Below, one piece after another: positions 17,937 to 26,952 of a stretch of 64,000 nt of DNA; position 1 is the stretch's first letter, and each line of letters starts with the position of its first letter. This stretch comes from Paracoccus marinaquae. GTDB lineage: Bacteria > Pseudomonadota > Alphaproteobacteria > Rhodobacterales > Rhodobacteraceae. The notes under the pieces were generated by a model. The model made no database searches. It was not told the origin of the DNA and was given only the letters and a program-made list of their open reading frames with translations. A program made the translations under genes and the position numbers. The stretch covers positions 1 through 64,000 of the forward strand of contig NZ_JAHKNG010000010.1 of NCBI RefSeq assembly GCF_018860165.1. The letters run 5' to 3'.

Positions 17937-19079
17937 TCAGCCCGGCAAGGGAGGCTGCCAGCCGCCGTTCTGCCAGACCGCTTTCAGGGCCAGGCTCTCG
18001 TCCAGAAGGATCAGATCGGCGCTGCGGCCGGGGCTCAGGCGGCCAAGGTGATCCTCCAGCCCGGCCGTGCGGGCGGGCTCGAGCGTTGCCATGGACAGTG
18101 CCCGCGCGGGCGCGATGCCGACCTGGCCGACCAGGGTGGCGATGGCGCGGTCCATGCGCAGATCAGCGCCGGCGAGCGTGCCATCGGGCAGGGTCAGCCG
18201 GCCGTCCCGGCGCAGGACCGTGCGGTTGTGCAGGATCATCTCGGTCTGATCGGTGCCGGCAAAACCCATGCAATCGGTGACCATGAAAATCCCCTCGGCC
18301 CGAGCCGCCAGCGCGGCGCGCATGGCCGCCGGATGGACATGAATACCGTCGGCGATCAGCCCGGCCCGCGCCTTGCCGGTCAGAACCGCGCCCACCAGCC
18401 CGGGTGTGCGATGGCCAAGCTGGCTCATCGCGTTGAACAGATGGGTGGCGCAACTGGCGCCGGCGTTGAAGGCGGCCTGCGCGGTCTCGAAATCGCAATC
18501 GCTGTGCCCGAGGCTGACCAGTGCGCCAGCCCCCGCCAGCGCGGCGATTTGTTGCGGGGTGGCATTTTCGGGCGCCAGCGTCAGCATCAGCACCGGCAGG
18601 ACCCGCGCTGCCTCGCAGAGCCGCGACAGATCATCCTCATTCATCGGCCGGATCAGGGTGGGATCATGCGCGCCCTTGCGACGCGGGTCCAGATGCGGCC
18701 CCTCCAGATGCAGGCCCAGAAAGCCGGGAACGCCCGCGCGGGTGGCCTCGATCCCGGCGGCGATGACCTGCGCGGTGGCCTGCGTGGTATCGGTGATCAG
18801 CGTCGGCAGGATGCCGGCGCAGCCCAGCCGGCGATGGGTGGCGCAGATATGGCGCAGCGCCGCCAGATCGGTCGCGCCATCGACCATAACGCCGCCGCCG
18901 CCATTCACCTGCAAGTCAAGGAAAGCGGGGGCGATGATACCGCTGGTCCGGTGCGTCGGCGGGCCGGCCTCGGCGGCGGGCAGGATCGCCTCGATCCGGT
19001 CCTCGGCGATCACCAGCGCCTGATCGTCCAGAAAGGCCTCGCCGTCGAACAGGCGTGCGCCGGTCAGGATGTGCCGCAT
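17937..19079 (-). CDS. nagA: N-acetylglucosamine-6-phosphate deacetylase NagA
   Basis: Amidohydrolase that removes acetate from GlcNAc-6-P (380 residues). Visible motifs are DLQVNGGGGVMV near residue 55, the metal-binding HLEGPHLDPRRKGAH, SLGHSDCDFETA, THLFNAMSQLGHRTPG, LIADGIHVHP and the catalytic-region VTDCMGFAG. The ATG at 19079 shares its A with the stop of the upstream SIS gene (TGATG), so translation is probably coupled. The frame continues upstream inside the SIS gene in a different phase and is not coding there. Confidence 0.95.
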   Translation of the reverse strand: MRHILTGARLFDGEAFLDDQALVIAEDRIEAILPAAEAGPPTHRTSGIIAPAFLDLQVNGGGGVMVDGATDLAALRHICATHRRLGCAGILPTLITDTTQATAQVIAAGIEATRAGVPGFLGLHLEGPHLDPRRKGAHDPTLIRPMNEDDLSRLCEAARVLPVLMLTLAPENATPQQIAALAGAGALVSLGHSDCDFETAQAAFNAGASCATHLFNAMSQLGHRTPGLVGAVLTGKARAGLIADGIHVHPAAMRAALAARAEGIFMVTDCMGFAGTDQTEMILHNRTVLRRDGRLTLPDGTLAGADLRMDRAIATLVGQVGIAPARALSMATLEPARTAGLEDHLGRLSPGRSADLILLDESLALKAVWQNGGWQPPLPG

Positions 19080-20104
19080 CAGACCGTCTCCGTCACCTTG
19101 CGCAGATGCGGCGGCGTGTCCGGATCGAAGCCGCGACGCCGCGCCAACCCCTCGACACAGGCATAGAAACTGGCGGCATTGACCAGCGGCGCCACCATCG
19201 GGTGCAGGCCGGGAACCGAAGGCAGGCGGATTGCGCCATTGGCATCCGCGCCGGTCAGGAACACATCCGCCCCCTGCGCGGCCAGCCGCTCGGCGGTGGC
19301 GACGACATGCGGCAGGGCGGCATCCTCGACCCCAAGCGCAAGCACCGGGAAATGCGCCTGCACGATGGCGGCGGGGCCGTGCAGCACCTCGGCGGCGCTG
19401 TAGGATTCGGCATGGATGCCCGAGGTTTCCTTCATCTTCAGCGCCGATTCGCAGGCGATGGCATAGCCCGGCCCGCGTCCCAGCACAAAGGCAGAGGCCG
19501 CGCGCGCCAGCCGCGCCGAAAGCGGCGACCAGTCCAGTGTCACGGCCTCGGCCAGGGCCTCGGGCAGGCCGGCCACGGCGGCGCGCAGATCGTCGTCCTG
19601 CTGCCATTCGGCCAGCAGCGCGAGGCCAGCCAGCACCGAATTCACGAAGGTCTTGGTGGCGGCGACGCTTTTTTCCTCCCCTGCCTGCAGGGCCAGGCAA
19701 TGGGCCGAGGCTTCGGCCATCGGGCTGTCGGCATGGTTGGTGATGGCGATGGACAGTGCCCCGCCCTCGCCCGCCGTGCGCATCATGTCGACGATGTCGG
19801 GGCTGCGGCCCGATTGCGAGATGCCGATACAGGCCGCGCCCTCCAGCCGCAGCGGCCGGCGATAGATCGAGGCGACCGAGGGGCCGACCGAGGCCACGGG
19901 GATGCCCGCCTGCAACTCGATCGCGTATTTCAGATAGGTCGCGGCATGGTCGGATGACCCGCGCGCCACCGTCGCGGCCACGCGCGGATCGCGGTCGCGC
20001 AGGGCGGCTGCGGCCTGCGCCACGGCATCGCGCGAACGCTCGAGGAACCGGGCGGCGGCTTCGGGGATTTCGGCCACTTCGCGGGCCATGTGACTTTGGG
20101 TCAT
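19079..20104 (-). CDS. Double-SIS aminosugar deaminase/isomerase (NagB-II type)
   Basis: A 341-residue protein with two sugar-isomerase domains and no glutamine amidotransferase domain. SIS1 contains VARGSSDHAATYLKY and ISQSGRSPDIVDMM; SIS2 contains VLGRGPGYAIACESALKMKE and SAAEVLHGPAAIV. This architecture fits glucosamine-6-phosphate deaminase of the NagB-II class, which makes fructose-6-P and ammonia; being between nagA and a GntR regulator supports it. AgaS-type activity on galactosamine-6-P is the alternative. Its ATG overlaps the GntR stop by four bases. Confidence 0.85.
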   Translation of the reverse strand: MTQSHMAREVAEIPEAAARFLERSRDAVAQAAAALRDRDPRVAATVARGSSDHAATYLKYAIELQAGIPVASVGPSVASIYRRPLRLEGAACIGISQSGRSPDIVDMMRTAGEGGALSIAITNHADSPMAEASAHCLALQAGEEKSVAATKTFVNSVLAGLALLAEWQQDDDLRAAVAGLPEALAEAVTLDWSPLSARLARAASAFVLGRGPGYAIACESALKMKETSGIHAESYSAAEVLHGPAAIVQAHFPVLALGVEDAALPHVVATAERLAAQGADVFLTGADANGAIRLPSVPGLHPMVAPLVNAASFYACVEGLARRRGFDPDTPPHLRKVTETV

Positions 20105-20871
20105 GCGTGGTTCCTTTCGGCCTCGGGGGCCAGTTTCAGTTCGACGGCGAAGTCATAGGCATCGCCGCGGTAAAGCGAGCGGGTGAATTCCACGACCTGC
20201 CCTGAGGGCAGGTAGGACACGCGTTCGATCCGAAGGCCCGCGGCCCCCGGCGGCACGCCCAGCAGATCGGCGTCCCGCGCGCCCAGATTGGCCGCCGAGA
20301 TACGCTGCACGGCGCGGACCGGGCGCGTCCCGCGTGCCTCCAGAACGGCGTAAAGACTGGCCTCGACCCCCTCGGGATCGGGCAGGATCGAGGCCGGCAG
20401 CGAGGCACGTTCGATGGCCAGCGGTGTGCCGTCCGAACTCCGTACCCGTGCCAGCCGCGCCACCCGGTCATTCGCGCCAAGGCCAAGCGCCATCACCTCT
20501 TCGGGGGCCGGGGCGTGCAGCCCCCGCGCCAGCCAGCGGCTTTCGACCCTGCGCCCGCGCCGGCCCATATCCTCGGTAAACGAGGTCAGCAGCGACAGCG
20601 CCTGTTCCAGCCGCTCGACCCGGGGGGCGACGAAGGTGCCCGAGCCGCGCCGCTGCACCAGCTGCCCCGAGGCGACCAGCGCCTCGACCCCCTTGCGCAC
20701 GGTGACGCGCGACAGACCGGTCAGCGCCGCCAGTTCACGTTCGGGCGGCAGGTTGTCGCCGGGCTGCAGCCGGCCCGAGGCGATGGCCTCGGCGATGCGG
20801 CGGTGCAGCTGCACATAAAGCGGGCCGGCACCGGGATCGGCAAAGGCCTCGGGGGTGAACAGATCGCTCAT
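20101..20871 (-). CDS. GntR-family (HutC subfamily) transcriptional regulator
   Basis: The 256-residue regulator has a winged helix at about 15-85 (PLYVQLHRRIAEAI, then ERELAALTGLSRVTVRKGVEAL and GSGTFVAP) and a UTRA effector domain from about 95 to the end, which usually binds phosphosugars such as GlcN-6-P in NagR/DasR proteins. Its position inside the nag operon suggests it controls the divergent nag/mur promoters, where repeated TTGGTAT sites lie (21718-21836). That link is inference. It overlaps the kinase gene by four bases. Confidence 0.9.
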   Translation of the reverse strand: MSDLFTPEAFADPGAGPLYVQLHRRIAEAIASGRLQPGDNLPPERELAALTGLSRVTVRKGVEALVASGQLVQRRGSGTFVAPRVERLEQALSLLTSFTEDMGRRGRRVESRWLARGLHAPAPEEVMALGLGANDRVARLARVRSSDGTPLAIERASLPASILPDPEGVEASLYAVLEARGTRPVRAVQRISAANLGARDADLLGVPPGAAGLRIERVSYLPSGQVVEFTRSLYRGDAYDFAVELKLAPEAERNHA

Positions 20872-21707
20872 GCCGGCACCCCCAATTCGCGCGCCATGGC
20901 CAGCGCGCCGTCGGTGCTGCTGCCCAGGGCCGGGCGCTGCGGCCAGTGATCCGCCAGCCGGGCGGCATAATGCGGCCCCAGCCCGCCGGTAAAGACCACC
21001 GGCAGGTTGTCGCCATCCTGCAACGTGGTCAGGTTGTGGCGGACCTGATCGACCGCCGCGCCAAAGATGCGCTGAGCCGCAGGGTCATCGCTGGCGACGA
21101 TCCTGGGCGCCAATGCGCCGAAATCGCCGGGTTTGGCACGGTTGCCGAAGGTGATGATCCCCTCGATGCCGCCATGTTCGTCCAGCACCGCGCGCAAGAG
21201 CGGCGTCATCGGCGCGAATCCGTCCTCGGCCCGCATCGCCTCGGCCAGCAGCGTGCGGCCCAGAACCGCGCCGCTGGCCTCGTCCCCCAAGAGGAAGCCG
21301 CGCCCGCCGACCTGGCGAATCGCACCAAGGCGCTGGGCCGCAAAGACCGATCCGGTGCCGATCGCGGCAAGGATGCCGTCTTCGGCCCCGAGCGCGCCGC
21401 GGGCGGCGGTCAGGCCGTCATTCACGATCCGGATGCGTGCGAAGGGCAGCAATTCGGTCAGCCGGGCGGTTGCCGCGCGCATGGTGCCACCGGCCAGGCC
21501 CAGCACGGCGATCAGTTCCTGCGGGGTGGCGCCCCGGCCCCGCAGGGCTTCGTTCGTGGCGGCCATGATGTTGCGGGCCGCGCCCTCGACATCGGTATTG
21601 ATATTGGCCGGCCCACCGCTGCCGCGGCCCAGAACCGGGCCGTCAGCACCGGCCAGAACCGCCCGACACCCGGTGCCGCCACCATCGATTCCCAGAAACA
21701 ATGCCAT
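20868..21707 (-). CDS. N-acetylglucosamine kinase-type BadF/BadG ATPase
   Basis: A 279-residue ASKHA-fold kinase: MALFLGIDGGGTGCRAVL (phosphate 1 loop) at the N-terminus, LGLAGGTM, NDGLTAARGAL (phosphate 2 region), AAIGTGSVF and VVFTGGLGPH (adenosine motif). Such enzymes phosphorylate GlcNAc or glucosamine imported without a PTS, which fits an ABC-transporter locus. The ATG at 21707 has AAGGAG eight bases before it. An open frame continues upstream past the divergent murQ start and is not coding. Confidence 0.87.
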   Translation of the reverse strand: MALFLGIDGGGTGCRAVLAGADGPVLGRGSGGPANINTDVEGAARNIMAATNEALRGRGATPQELIAVLGLAGGTMRAATARLTELLPFARIRIVNDGLTAARGALGAEDGILAAIGTGSVFAAQRLGAIRQVGGRGFLLGDEASGAVLGRTLLAEAMRAEDGFAPMTPLLRAVLDEHGGIEGIITFGNRAKPGDFGALAPRIVASDDPAAQRIFGAAVDQVRHNLTTLQDGDNLPVVFTGGLGPHYAARLADHWPQRPALGSSTDGALAMARELGVPA

Positions 21708-21717
21708 ATCGGTCTCC

Positions 21718-21736
21718 TTGGTAACTAAGATACCAA
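21718..21736. promoter_or_regulatory. Near-perfect 19-bp palindrome upstream of nagK-type gene
   Basis: TTGGTAACTAAGATACCAA is a palindrome with one mismatched pair and lies 11-29 bases before the kinase ATG. It shares TTGGTA halves with the direct-repeat operators beside it, so it could be the dimer site of the local GntR regulator. Confidence 0.5.
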
Positions 21737-21747
21737 AGTAATACCAA
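21729..21747 (-). promoter_or_regulatory. Direct-repeat operator of the nag promoter
   Basis: Read on the minus strand: TTGGTATTACTTTGGTATC, two TTGGTAT units 11 bases apart. It matches 21818-21836 on the plus strand at 15 of 19 positions. It overlaps the palindrome at 21718-21736 and lies where the -35/-10 region of the kinase promoter must be. Confidence 0.55.
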
Positions 21748-21810
21748 ATGAAAAGCGGAAAGTTGAATCTGGCTGAATACTCCGAATTTCTCGGCAGTTC
21801 AGGAGGGGGG

Positions 21811-21836
21811 TTTACAATTGGTATTGTTTTGGCATT
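21811..21836 (+). promoter_or_regulatory. murQ promoter with overlapping direct-repeat operator
   Basis: TTTACA (21811-21816) and CATTAT (from 21833) at 16-base spacing make a plausible promoter 22 bases upstream of the murQ ATG. The spacer carries TTGGTATTGTTTTGGCATT (21818-21836), the twin of the site on the opposite promoter. Binding there would block RNA polymerase. Confidence 0.5.
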
Positions 21837-21859
21837 ATCTAGCGCAGAGGGGGAATCAC

Positions 21860-22741
21860 ATGGATCAACGCAGCACCGAAGCCCGGCATCCCGATTCTGC
21901 GGATCTGCATGCGCAGCCCGCTGAACGTGTCCTGTCGCTGCTGCTCGAGGCGCAGATCGCTGCCCTGTCCGCCCTGCGCCCGGCCCTGCCTGCCATCGAG
22001 CGCGCGGCCGAGGCCGGCGCGCTGGCACTGGGTCGCGGCGGCCGGATGGGTTACGCCGGGGCGGGCAGTTCCGGGCTGATGGCGCTGGCCGATTGTCTGG
22101 AACTGGCCGGCACCTTCGGGCTGCCGCCGGACCGTTCGCCGATGCTGTTCGCGGGCGGGGCCGACGCGCTGCTGCATATGAAGGGCAGTGTCGAGGACGA
22201 TCCGGAACTGGCCCGTGCGGATGTCGCGCGCGCCGGGCTGACATCGGGGGATGTGCTGCTGGTGCTGTCGGCCTCGGGCACGACACCCTATGCGCTGGCC
22301 GCAACGGATGCGGCGCAGGCGCGCGGCGTGACGGTGGCGGGATTCGCCAATCGCGCGGGCAGCCCGCTGCTGCAGGCCGCCGATATCCCGGTGCTGATCG
22401 AGACCGGCCCCGAAATGGTCGCCGGCTCGACCCGGATGGGGGCGGCGACGGCGCAGAAGGTGGCGCTGAACATGCTGTCCGTGCTGGTCGCGATCCGGCT
22501 GGGTCATGTCCATGACGGCCGCATGGTCAATCTCGTGGCGGACAATGCCAAGCTGGTGGTCCGTGCCGCCCGGATCGTGGCCGACCTGGCCCATGTGCCG
22601 GGCCCCGCCGCCGAAGCCGCGCTGAGCGCCACCGGCGGGGCGGTCAAGCCCGCCATTCTGGTGGCGCGCGGCATGGGGCCGGACGAGGCGCGCGATGCGC
22701 TGGACCGGACCGGCGGGCGACTTGGGCCGCTGATGGGATGA
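21860..22741 (+). CDS. murQ: N-acetylmuramic acid 6-phosphate etherase MurQ
   Basis: Cleaves the lactyl ether of MurNAc-6-P to GlcNAc-6-P and D-lactate. In 293 residues the SIS-type fold shows YAGAGSSGLMALADCLEL, the acidic SVEDDPELA stretch near the catalytic region, LSASGTTPYALAAT and TGPEMVAGSTRMGAATAQK followed by LNMLSVLVAIRLG. These match MurQ in order. ATG at 21860 follows AGAGGGGGAA. Divergent from the nag genes, whose NagA takes the product forward, so the two arms form one pathway. anmK is not in the window. Confidence 0.93.
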   Translation: MDQRSTEARHPDSADLHAQPAERVLSLLLEAQIAALSALRPALPAIERAAEAGALALGRGGRMGYAGAGSSGLMALADCLELAGTFGLPPDRSPMLFAGGADALLHMKGSVEDDPELARADVARAGLTSGDVLLVLSASGTTPYALAATDAAQARGVTVAGFANRAGSPLLQAADIPVLIETGPEMVAGSTRMGAATAQKVALNMLSVLVAIRLGHVHDGRMVNLVADNAKLVVRAARIVADLAHVPGPAAEAALSATGGAVKPAILVARGMGPDEARDALDRTGGRLGPLMG

Positions 22742-22799
22742 GCTACAGAGTTTTCAACCAGGGCCAGGACAAGGTCCGAACACAGGGAGACAGACAACC

Positions 22800-24059
22800 A
22801 TGACCCGAACGCTTCGCCTCGCGCTGCTGACCAGCACGGTGCTGGCCGGTGCGGCCTCTGCGCAGGACGTGACGCTGACCATCGAAAGCTGGCGCAATGA
22901 TGACCTGCAGATCTGGCAGGACACCATCATCCCTGCCTTCGAGGCGGCCAATCCCGGCATCAAGGTCAATTTCGCCCCCTCGGCGCCGGCCGAATACAAT
23001 GCCGTGCTGAACTCCAAGCTGGATGCCGGCTCGGCCGGCGATCTGATCACCTGCCGACCCTTCGAGGCCTCGCTGGAGCTGTTCAGCAAGGGCCAGATCG
23101 CCGATCTGACCGATCTGGCGGCGATGGCGAATTACTCGGATGTGGCAAAATCGGCCTGGCAGAGCGACGACGGCGCCGCGACCTTCTGCGTGCCGATGGC
23201 CTCGGTCATCCATGGCTTCATGTATAACAAGGCCGCCTTCGAGGAACTGGGCCTGACCCCGCCGACGACGGTGGATGAATTCTATGCCGTTCTCGACAAG
23301 ATCAAGGAGGATGGAACCTATATCCCGATGGCCATGGGGGCCGCCGACCAGTGGGAAGCGGCGACCATGGGCTATCAGAATATCGGCCCGACCTACTGGA
23401 AGGGCGAAGAGGGGCGCAAGGCGCTGATCGACGGCAGCCAGAAACTGACCGACGAGGCCTGGGTCGAGCCCTTCCGACAACTGGCGAAATGGAAGGATTA
23501 TCTGGGCGATGGCTTCGAGGCGCAGACCTATCCCGACAGCCAGAACCTGTTCACGCTGGGTCGGGCGGCGATCTATCCGACCGGGTCCTGGGAGATCGGC
23601 GTCTTCGGCCCGCAGATCGCCGGCGCCTTCGAGATGGGGGCCTTTCCGCCGCCGGTCGCGGCCGAGGGCGATACCTGCTATATCAGCGACCATACCGACA
23701 TCGCCATGGGCATGAACGCCAAAACCGAACACCCGGAAGAGGCGCGGAAGTTCCTCGAATGGGTCGGAACGCCGGAGTTCGCCACGCTTTAGGCCAATGC
23801 GCTGCCGGGCTTCTTCTCGCTGAACGCGACCGCGGTCGAGATGCAGGACCCGCTGGCGCAGGAATTCGTCAGCTGGCGCGAGAGTTGCGAGCCGACCATC
23901 CGCTCGACCTATCAGATCCTGTCGCGCGGCACGCCGAACCTGGAAAACGAGACCTGGAACGCCAGCGCCAATGTCCTGACCGGCACCGAGACGCCCGAGG
24001 AAGCGGCGGCGCGGCTGCAGGAGGGGCTGGCCTCGTGGTACGAGCCGCAGAAGATGTGA
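22800..24059 (+). pseudogene. Sugar ABC transporter substrate-binding protein, interrupted by an amber codon
   Basis: A periplasmic sugar-binding protein of the MalE/UgpB type. The signal peptide MTRTLRLALLTSTVLAGAASAQ ends at about residue 22. Reading is open from the ATG at 22800 to TAG at 23790-23792 (codon 331). The same frame then continues with clear family sequence (NALPGFFSLNATAVEMQDP) to a TGA at 24057-24059, giving 419 positions, the family length. The amber replaces what is normally an aromatic residue in ATL-x-ANALPGFF; TAT or TAC is one base away. Unless read through or a sequencing error, the product lacks its last 89 residues. Confidence 0.85.
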
Positions 24060-24090
24060 CAGCCTGCCGGGCCTGACGGCCCGGCGATCG

Positions 24091-24140
24091 CCGGGGGGCT
24101 GTCTGCCCCCCGGACCCCCCGAGGATATTTTCGTGAAGAA
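24091..24140 (+). repeat. Rhodobacterales-type intergenic hairpin repeat, copy 2
   Basis: CCGGGGGG-CTGTCTG-CCCCCCGG (8-bp stem) followed by ACCCCCCGAGGATATTTTCG. Same design as 13848-13890. It lies between the binding-protein gene and the first permease, where it may lower downstream expression or protect the upstream mRNA. Confidence 0.75.
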
Positions 24141-24153
24141 GAAAGGATGCGTC

Positions 24154-25074
24154 ATGGCGCAGCGAAAGCCGTTTCGCTGGCATATCGCGGTGTTTCTTGC
24201 CCCCGCGCTGCTGGTCTATACTGCGATCATGATCGTGCCGCTGATCGGCACGCTGAACCTGTCGCTGTTCAACCTGACCGAGGCGGGCGGGCGCGTCTTT
24301 GTCGGCCTGAAGAATTTCGCCACGCTGTTCGGCGATCCGCGCTGGTCGGAATCGTTCTGGAACGCACTTGGCAATAATGGCTGGTTCTTTCTGGTCCACA
24401 TGCTGGTGCAGAACCCGGTGGGCGTGATGCTGGCGGCGCTGCTGTCCTCGCCCCGGCTGCGGATGGCGGCCTTCTATCGCACGGCGATCTTCATTCCGAC
24501 GATCCTGTCCTTCGTGATCGTGGGCTTTGTCTGGAAGCTGATCCTGTCGCCGATCTGGGGGATCGCGCCGGGCATGCTGGACGCGGTCGGGCTGAAGGCG
24601 CTGTTCGCGCCCTGGCTGGGGAAGGAGGAATATGCGCTGACGACGCTGGCGCTGATCTCGGTCTGGCAGTTCGTGGGCATTCCGATGATGCTGATCTATG
24701 CCGCATTGCTGTCGATCCCCGACGAGGTGATCGAGGCCGCCGAGATGGACGGCGTCACCGGCTGGTCGCAGTTCTGGAAGATCAAGCTGCCGCTGATCCT
24801 GCCCTCGATCGGGATCATCTCGATCCTGACATTCGTCGGCAATTTCAACGCCTTCGACCTGATCTATGTCTCTCAGGGTGCCCTGGCGGGGCCGAATTTC
24901 TCGACCGATATCCTGGGGACGTTCCTGTACCGGACCTTCTTTGGCTTTCAGCTGCAGCTGGGCGATCCGCATATGGGCGCGACCATTGCCACGGCCATGT
25001 TCGGCATCATCCTGGTCGGTGTCTGCTTCTACCTCTTCGCCATCCAGACGCGGCTGCGCCGCTATCAGTTCTGA
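24154..25074 (+). CDS. Sugar ABC transporter permease (MalF/UgpA type)
   Basis: Inner-membrane permease of 306 residues with about six hydrophobic segments and the cytoplasmic EAA loop EAAEMDGVTGWSQFWKIKLP (about 195-214), which docks the ATPase. The ATG at 24154 has AAAGGA upstream; an in-frame GTG at 24133 would add MKKKGCV and overlap the hairpin repeat. The second permease starts nine bases after its TGA. Confidence 0.93.
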   Translation: MAQRKPFRWHIAVFLAPALLVYTAIMIVPLIGTLNLSLFNLTEAGGRVFVGLKNFATLFGDPRWSESFWNALGNNGWFFLVHMLVQNPVGVMLAALLSSPRLRMAAFYRTAIFIPTILSFVIVGFVWKLILSPIWGIAPGMLDAVGLKALFAPWLGKEEYALTTLALISVWQFVGIPMMLIYAALLSIPDEVIEAAEMDGVTGWSQFWKIKLPLILPSIGIISILTFVGNFNAFDLIYVSQGALAGPNFSTDILGTFLYRTFFGFQLQLGDPHMGATIATAMFGIILVGVCFYLFAIQTRLRRYQF

Positions 25075-25083
25075 GGTGAGATC

Positions 25084-25923
25084 ATGAGCACCGCACGTCA
25101 TTCCGCCGCCCGCAGCATCGCCGCCCATGGCGTCCTGATCCTCTATACGGTGATCGCGCTGTTTCCGGTCTTCGTGATCGTGGTCAACAGCTTCAAGTCG
25201 CGCCGGGCGATCTTTGCCGATCCGCTGGCGCTGCCCACAGCCGAGACCTTCGACATGGTCGGCTATCAGACCGTGCTGAAGCAGGGCGATTTCCTGCTGT
25301 ATTTCCAGAACTCGATGGTGGTCACGGTGGCCAGCCTGTTCTTCGTGCTGCTGTTCGGGGCGATGGCCGCGTTTGCGCTGTCGGAATACCGGTTTCGCGG
25401 CAATCTGCTGATGGGGCTGTATCTGGCGCTTGGGATCATGATCCCGATCCGGCTGGGCACGGTCGCCATTCTGCAGATCATGGTGGCCTCGGGGCTGGTC
25501 AATACGCTGACCGCGCTGATCCTGGTCTATACCGCGCAAGGCTTGCCGCTGGCGGTGTTCATCCTGTCGGAATTCATGCGTGGCGTCTCGGACGACCTGA
25601 AGAATGCCGGGCGCATCGACGGGCTGAGCGAATATACCATCTTCTTCCGGCTGGTGCTGCCGCTGGTGCGTCCCGCCATGGCCACCGTCGCCGTCTTCAC
25701 CATGATCCCGATCTGGAACGACCTGTGGTTCCCGCTGATCCTGGCGCCGTCCGAGGCGACCAAGACCATCACGCTGGGCAGCCAGGTCTTCATCGGCCAG
25801 TTCGTCACCAACTGGAACGCGGTTCTGGCGGCACTGGGGCTGGCCATCGTGCCGGTGCTGATTCTTTACCTGATCTTCTCGCGCCAGCTGATCCGCGGCA
25901 TCACCGCAGGAGCCGTGAAATGA
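25084..25923 (+). CDS. Sugar ABC transporter permease (MalG/UgpE type)
   Basis: Second permease, 279 residues, six likely membrane helices. The EAA-like loop reads NAGRIDGLSEYTIFFRLVLP (about 176-195) with Asn-Ala-Gly replacing the usual Glu-Ala-Ala, a change often seen in the second subunit. GAMAAFALSEYRFRG is the typical N-terminal cytoplasmic region. Its stop overlaps the oxidoreductase ATG by four bases (ATGA). Confidence 0.93.
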   Translation: MSTARHSAARSIAAHGVLILYTVIALFPVFVIVVNSFKSRRAIFADPLALPTAETFDMVGYQTVLKQGDFLLYFQNSMVVTVASLFFVLLFGAMAAFALSEYRFRGNLLMGLYLALGIMIPIRLGTVAILQIMVASGLVNTLTALILVYTAQGLPLAVFILSEFMRGVSDDLKNAGRIDGLSEYTIFFRLVLPLVRPAMATVAVFTMIPIWNDLWFPLILAPSEATKTITLGSQVFIGQFVTNWNAVLAALGLAIVPVLILYLIFSRQLIRGITAGAVK

Positions 25924-26942
25924 TCCGCGTCCTTGTCGCCGGGCTGGGGAACATGGGCATCAGCCATGCGCTGGCCTATCACACAGGCCCCGAATTCCGG
26001 ATCGTCGGGCTGGTCAATCGCAGCACGCCCGACCTGCCGCCCGAGTTGCGGGACTATCCGCTGGGCCATGACTATGCCGAGGCGCTGGCGCGGCTGAAGC
26101 CCGATCTGGTCTGCATCGCCACCTATTCGGACAGCCACGCCGATTTCGCCGTGGCGGCGATGCGGGCGGGGGCGCATGTCTTTGTCGAAAAGCCGCTGGC
26201 CACGACGGTGGCGGATGCGCAGCGGGTGGTGGATTGCGCGGTCCGGACCGGACGCAAGCTGGTGGTGGGCTATATCCTGCGCCATCACCCCAGCTGGCAG
26301 CGCCTGATCGCCGAGGCACGGGCGCTTGGCGGCCCCTATGTCTTTCGGCTGAACCTGAACCAGCAAAGCAGCGGCCCGACCTGGGATGTCCACAAGGCGC
26401 TGATGCGGACCACGCCGCCGATCGTCGATTGCGGCGTCCACTATGTCGATGTGATGTGCCAGATCACCGATGCCGCCCCGGTCGAGGTGCGCGGCATGGG
26501 GCTGCGGCTGTCCGATGAGATCGCGCCCGGGATGTATAATTACGGCCATTTCCAGGTGCTGTTCGGGGATGGCTCGGCCGGCTGGTACGAGGCCGGCTGG
26601 GGGCCGATGATGTCGGACACGGCGTTTTTCGTGAAGGATGTGGTGTCGCCGAACGGTGCCGTCTCGATCCGGATGCCGGAGAGCGCGCGTTCGGACGACA
26701 TCGACACGCATACCAGAACCTCGACCCTGCGCATCCATCGCGTGGGCGCGGGGGACGAGGATCTGAACATGGCCGATGAGCCGGGCCATCAGGATCTGTG
26801 CGACCGTGAGCAGGCCTTCGTCGCCCGCGCCATCGCCGAAGATATCGACCTGAGCCGCCACATGACCGATGCCGTGCGTTCGCTGGCGGTCTGCATCGCG
26901 GCGGATGAAAGCGTGCGCAGCGGCGCACCCGTGAAACTTTGA
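25920..26942 (+). CDS. Gfo/Idh/MocA-family oxidoreductase
   Basis: NAD(P)-dependent sugar oxidoreductase of 340 residues. The Rossmann motif is [17 protein letters not shown] at the N-terminus, the family hallmark EKP lies in [14 protein letters not shown] (about 87-100), and [13 protein letters not shown] holds the His/Asp pair usual at the active site. Lying inside an amino-sugar transporter operon it may oxidise or epimerise an imported sugar derivative; the substrate is unknown. The frame is open upstream within the permease gene, but conservation starts at 25920. Confidence 0.88.
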   Translation: MIRVLVAGLGNMGISHALAYHTGPEFRIVGLVNRSTPDLPPELRDYPLGHDYAEALARLKPDLVCIATYSDSHADFAVAAMRAGAHVFVEKPLATTVADAQRVVDCAVRTGRKLVVGYILRHHPSWQRLIAEARALGGPYVFRLNLNQQSSGPTWDVHKALMRTTPPIVDCGVHYVDVMCQITDAAPVEVRGMGLRLSDEIAPGMYNYGHFQVLFGDGSAGWYEAGWGPMMSDTAFFVKDVVSPNGAVSIRMPESARSDDIDTHTRTSTLRIHRVGAGDEDLNMADEPGHQDLCDREQAFVARAIAEDIDLSRHMTDAVRSLAVCIAADESVRSGAPVKL

Positions 26943-26952
26943 AGGAGGCCCA

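Noticed and set aside
19079..20104. Glutamine-fructose-6-phosphate aminotransferase GlmS
   Set aside because: The N-terminal glutaminase domain with its catalytic Cys is absent; the 341 residues contain just the two SIS domains.
23841..24059. Separate 72-codon gene after the sugar-binding protein
   Set aside because: It is in the same frame as the interrupted binding protein and encodes its missing C-terminus.
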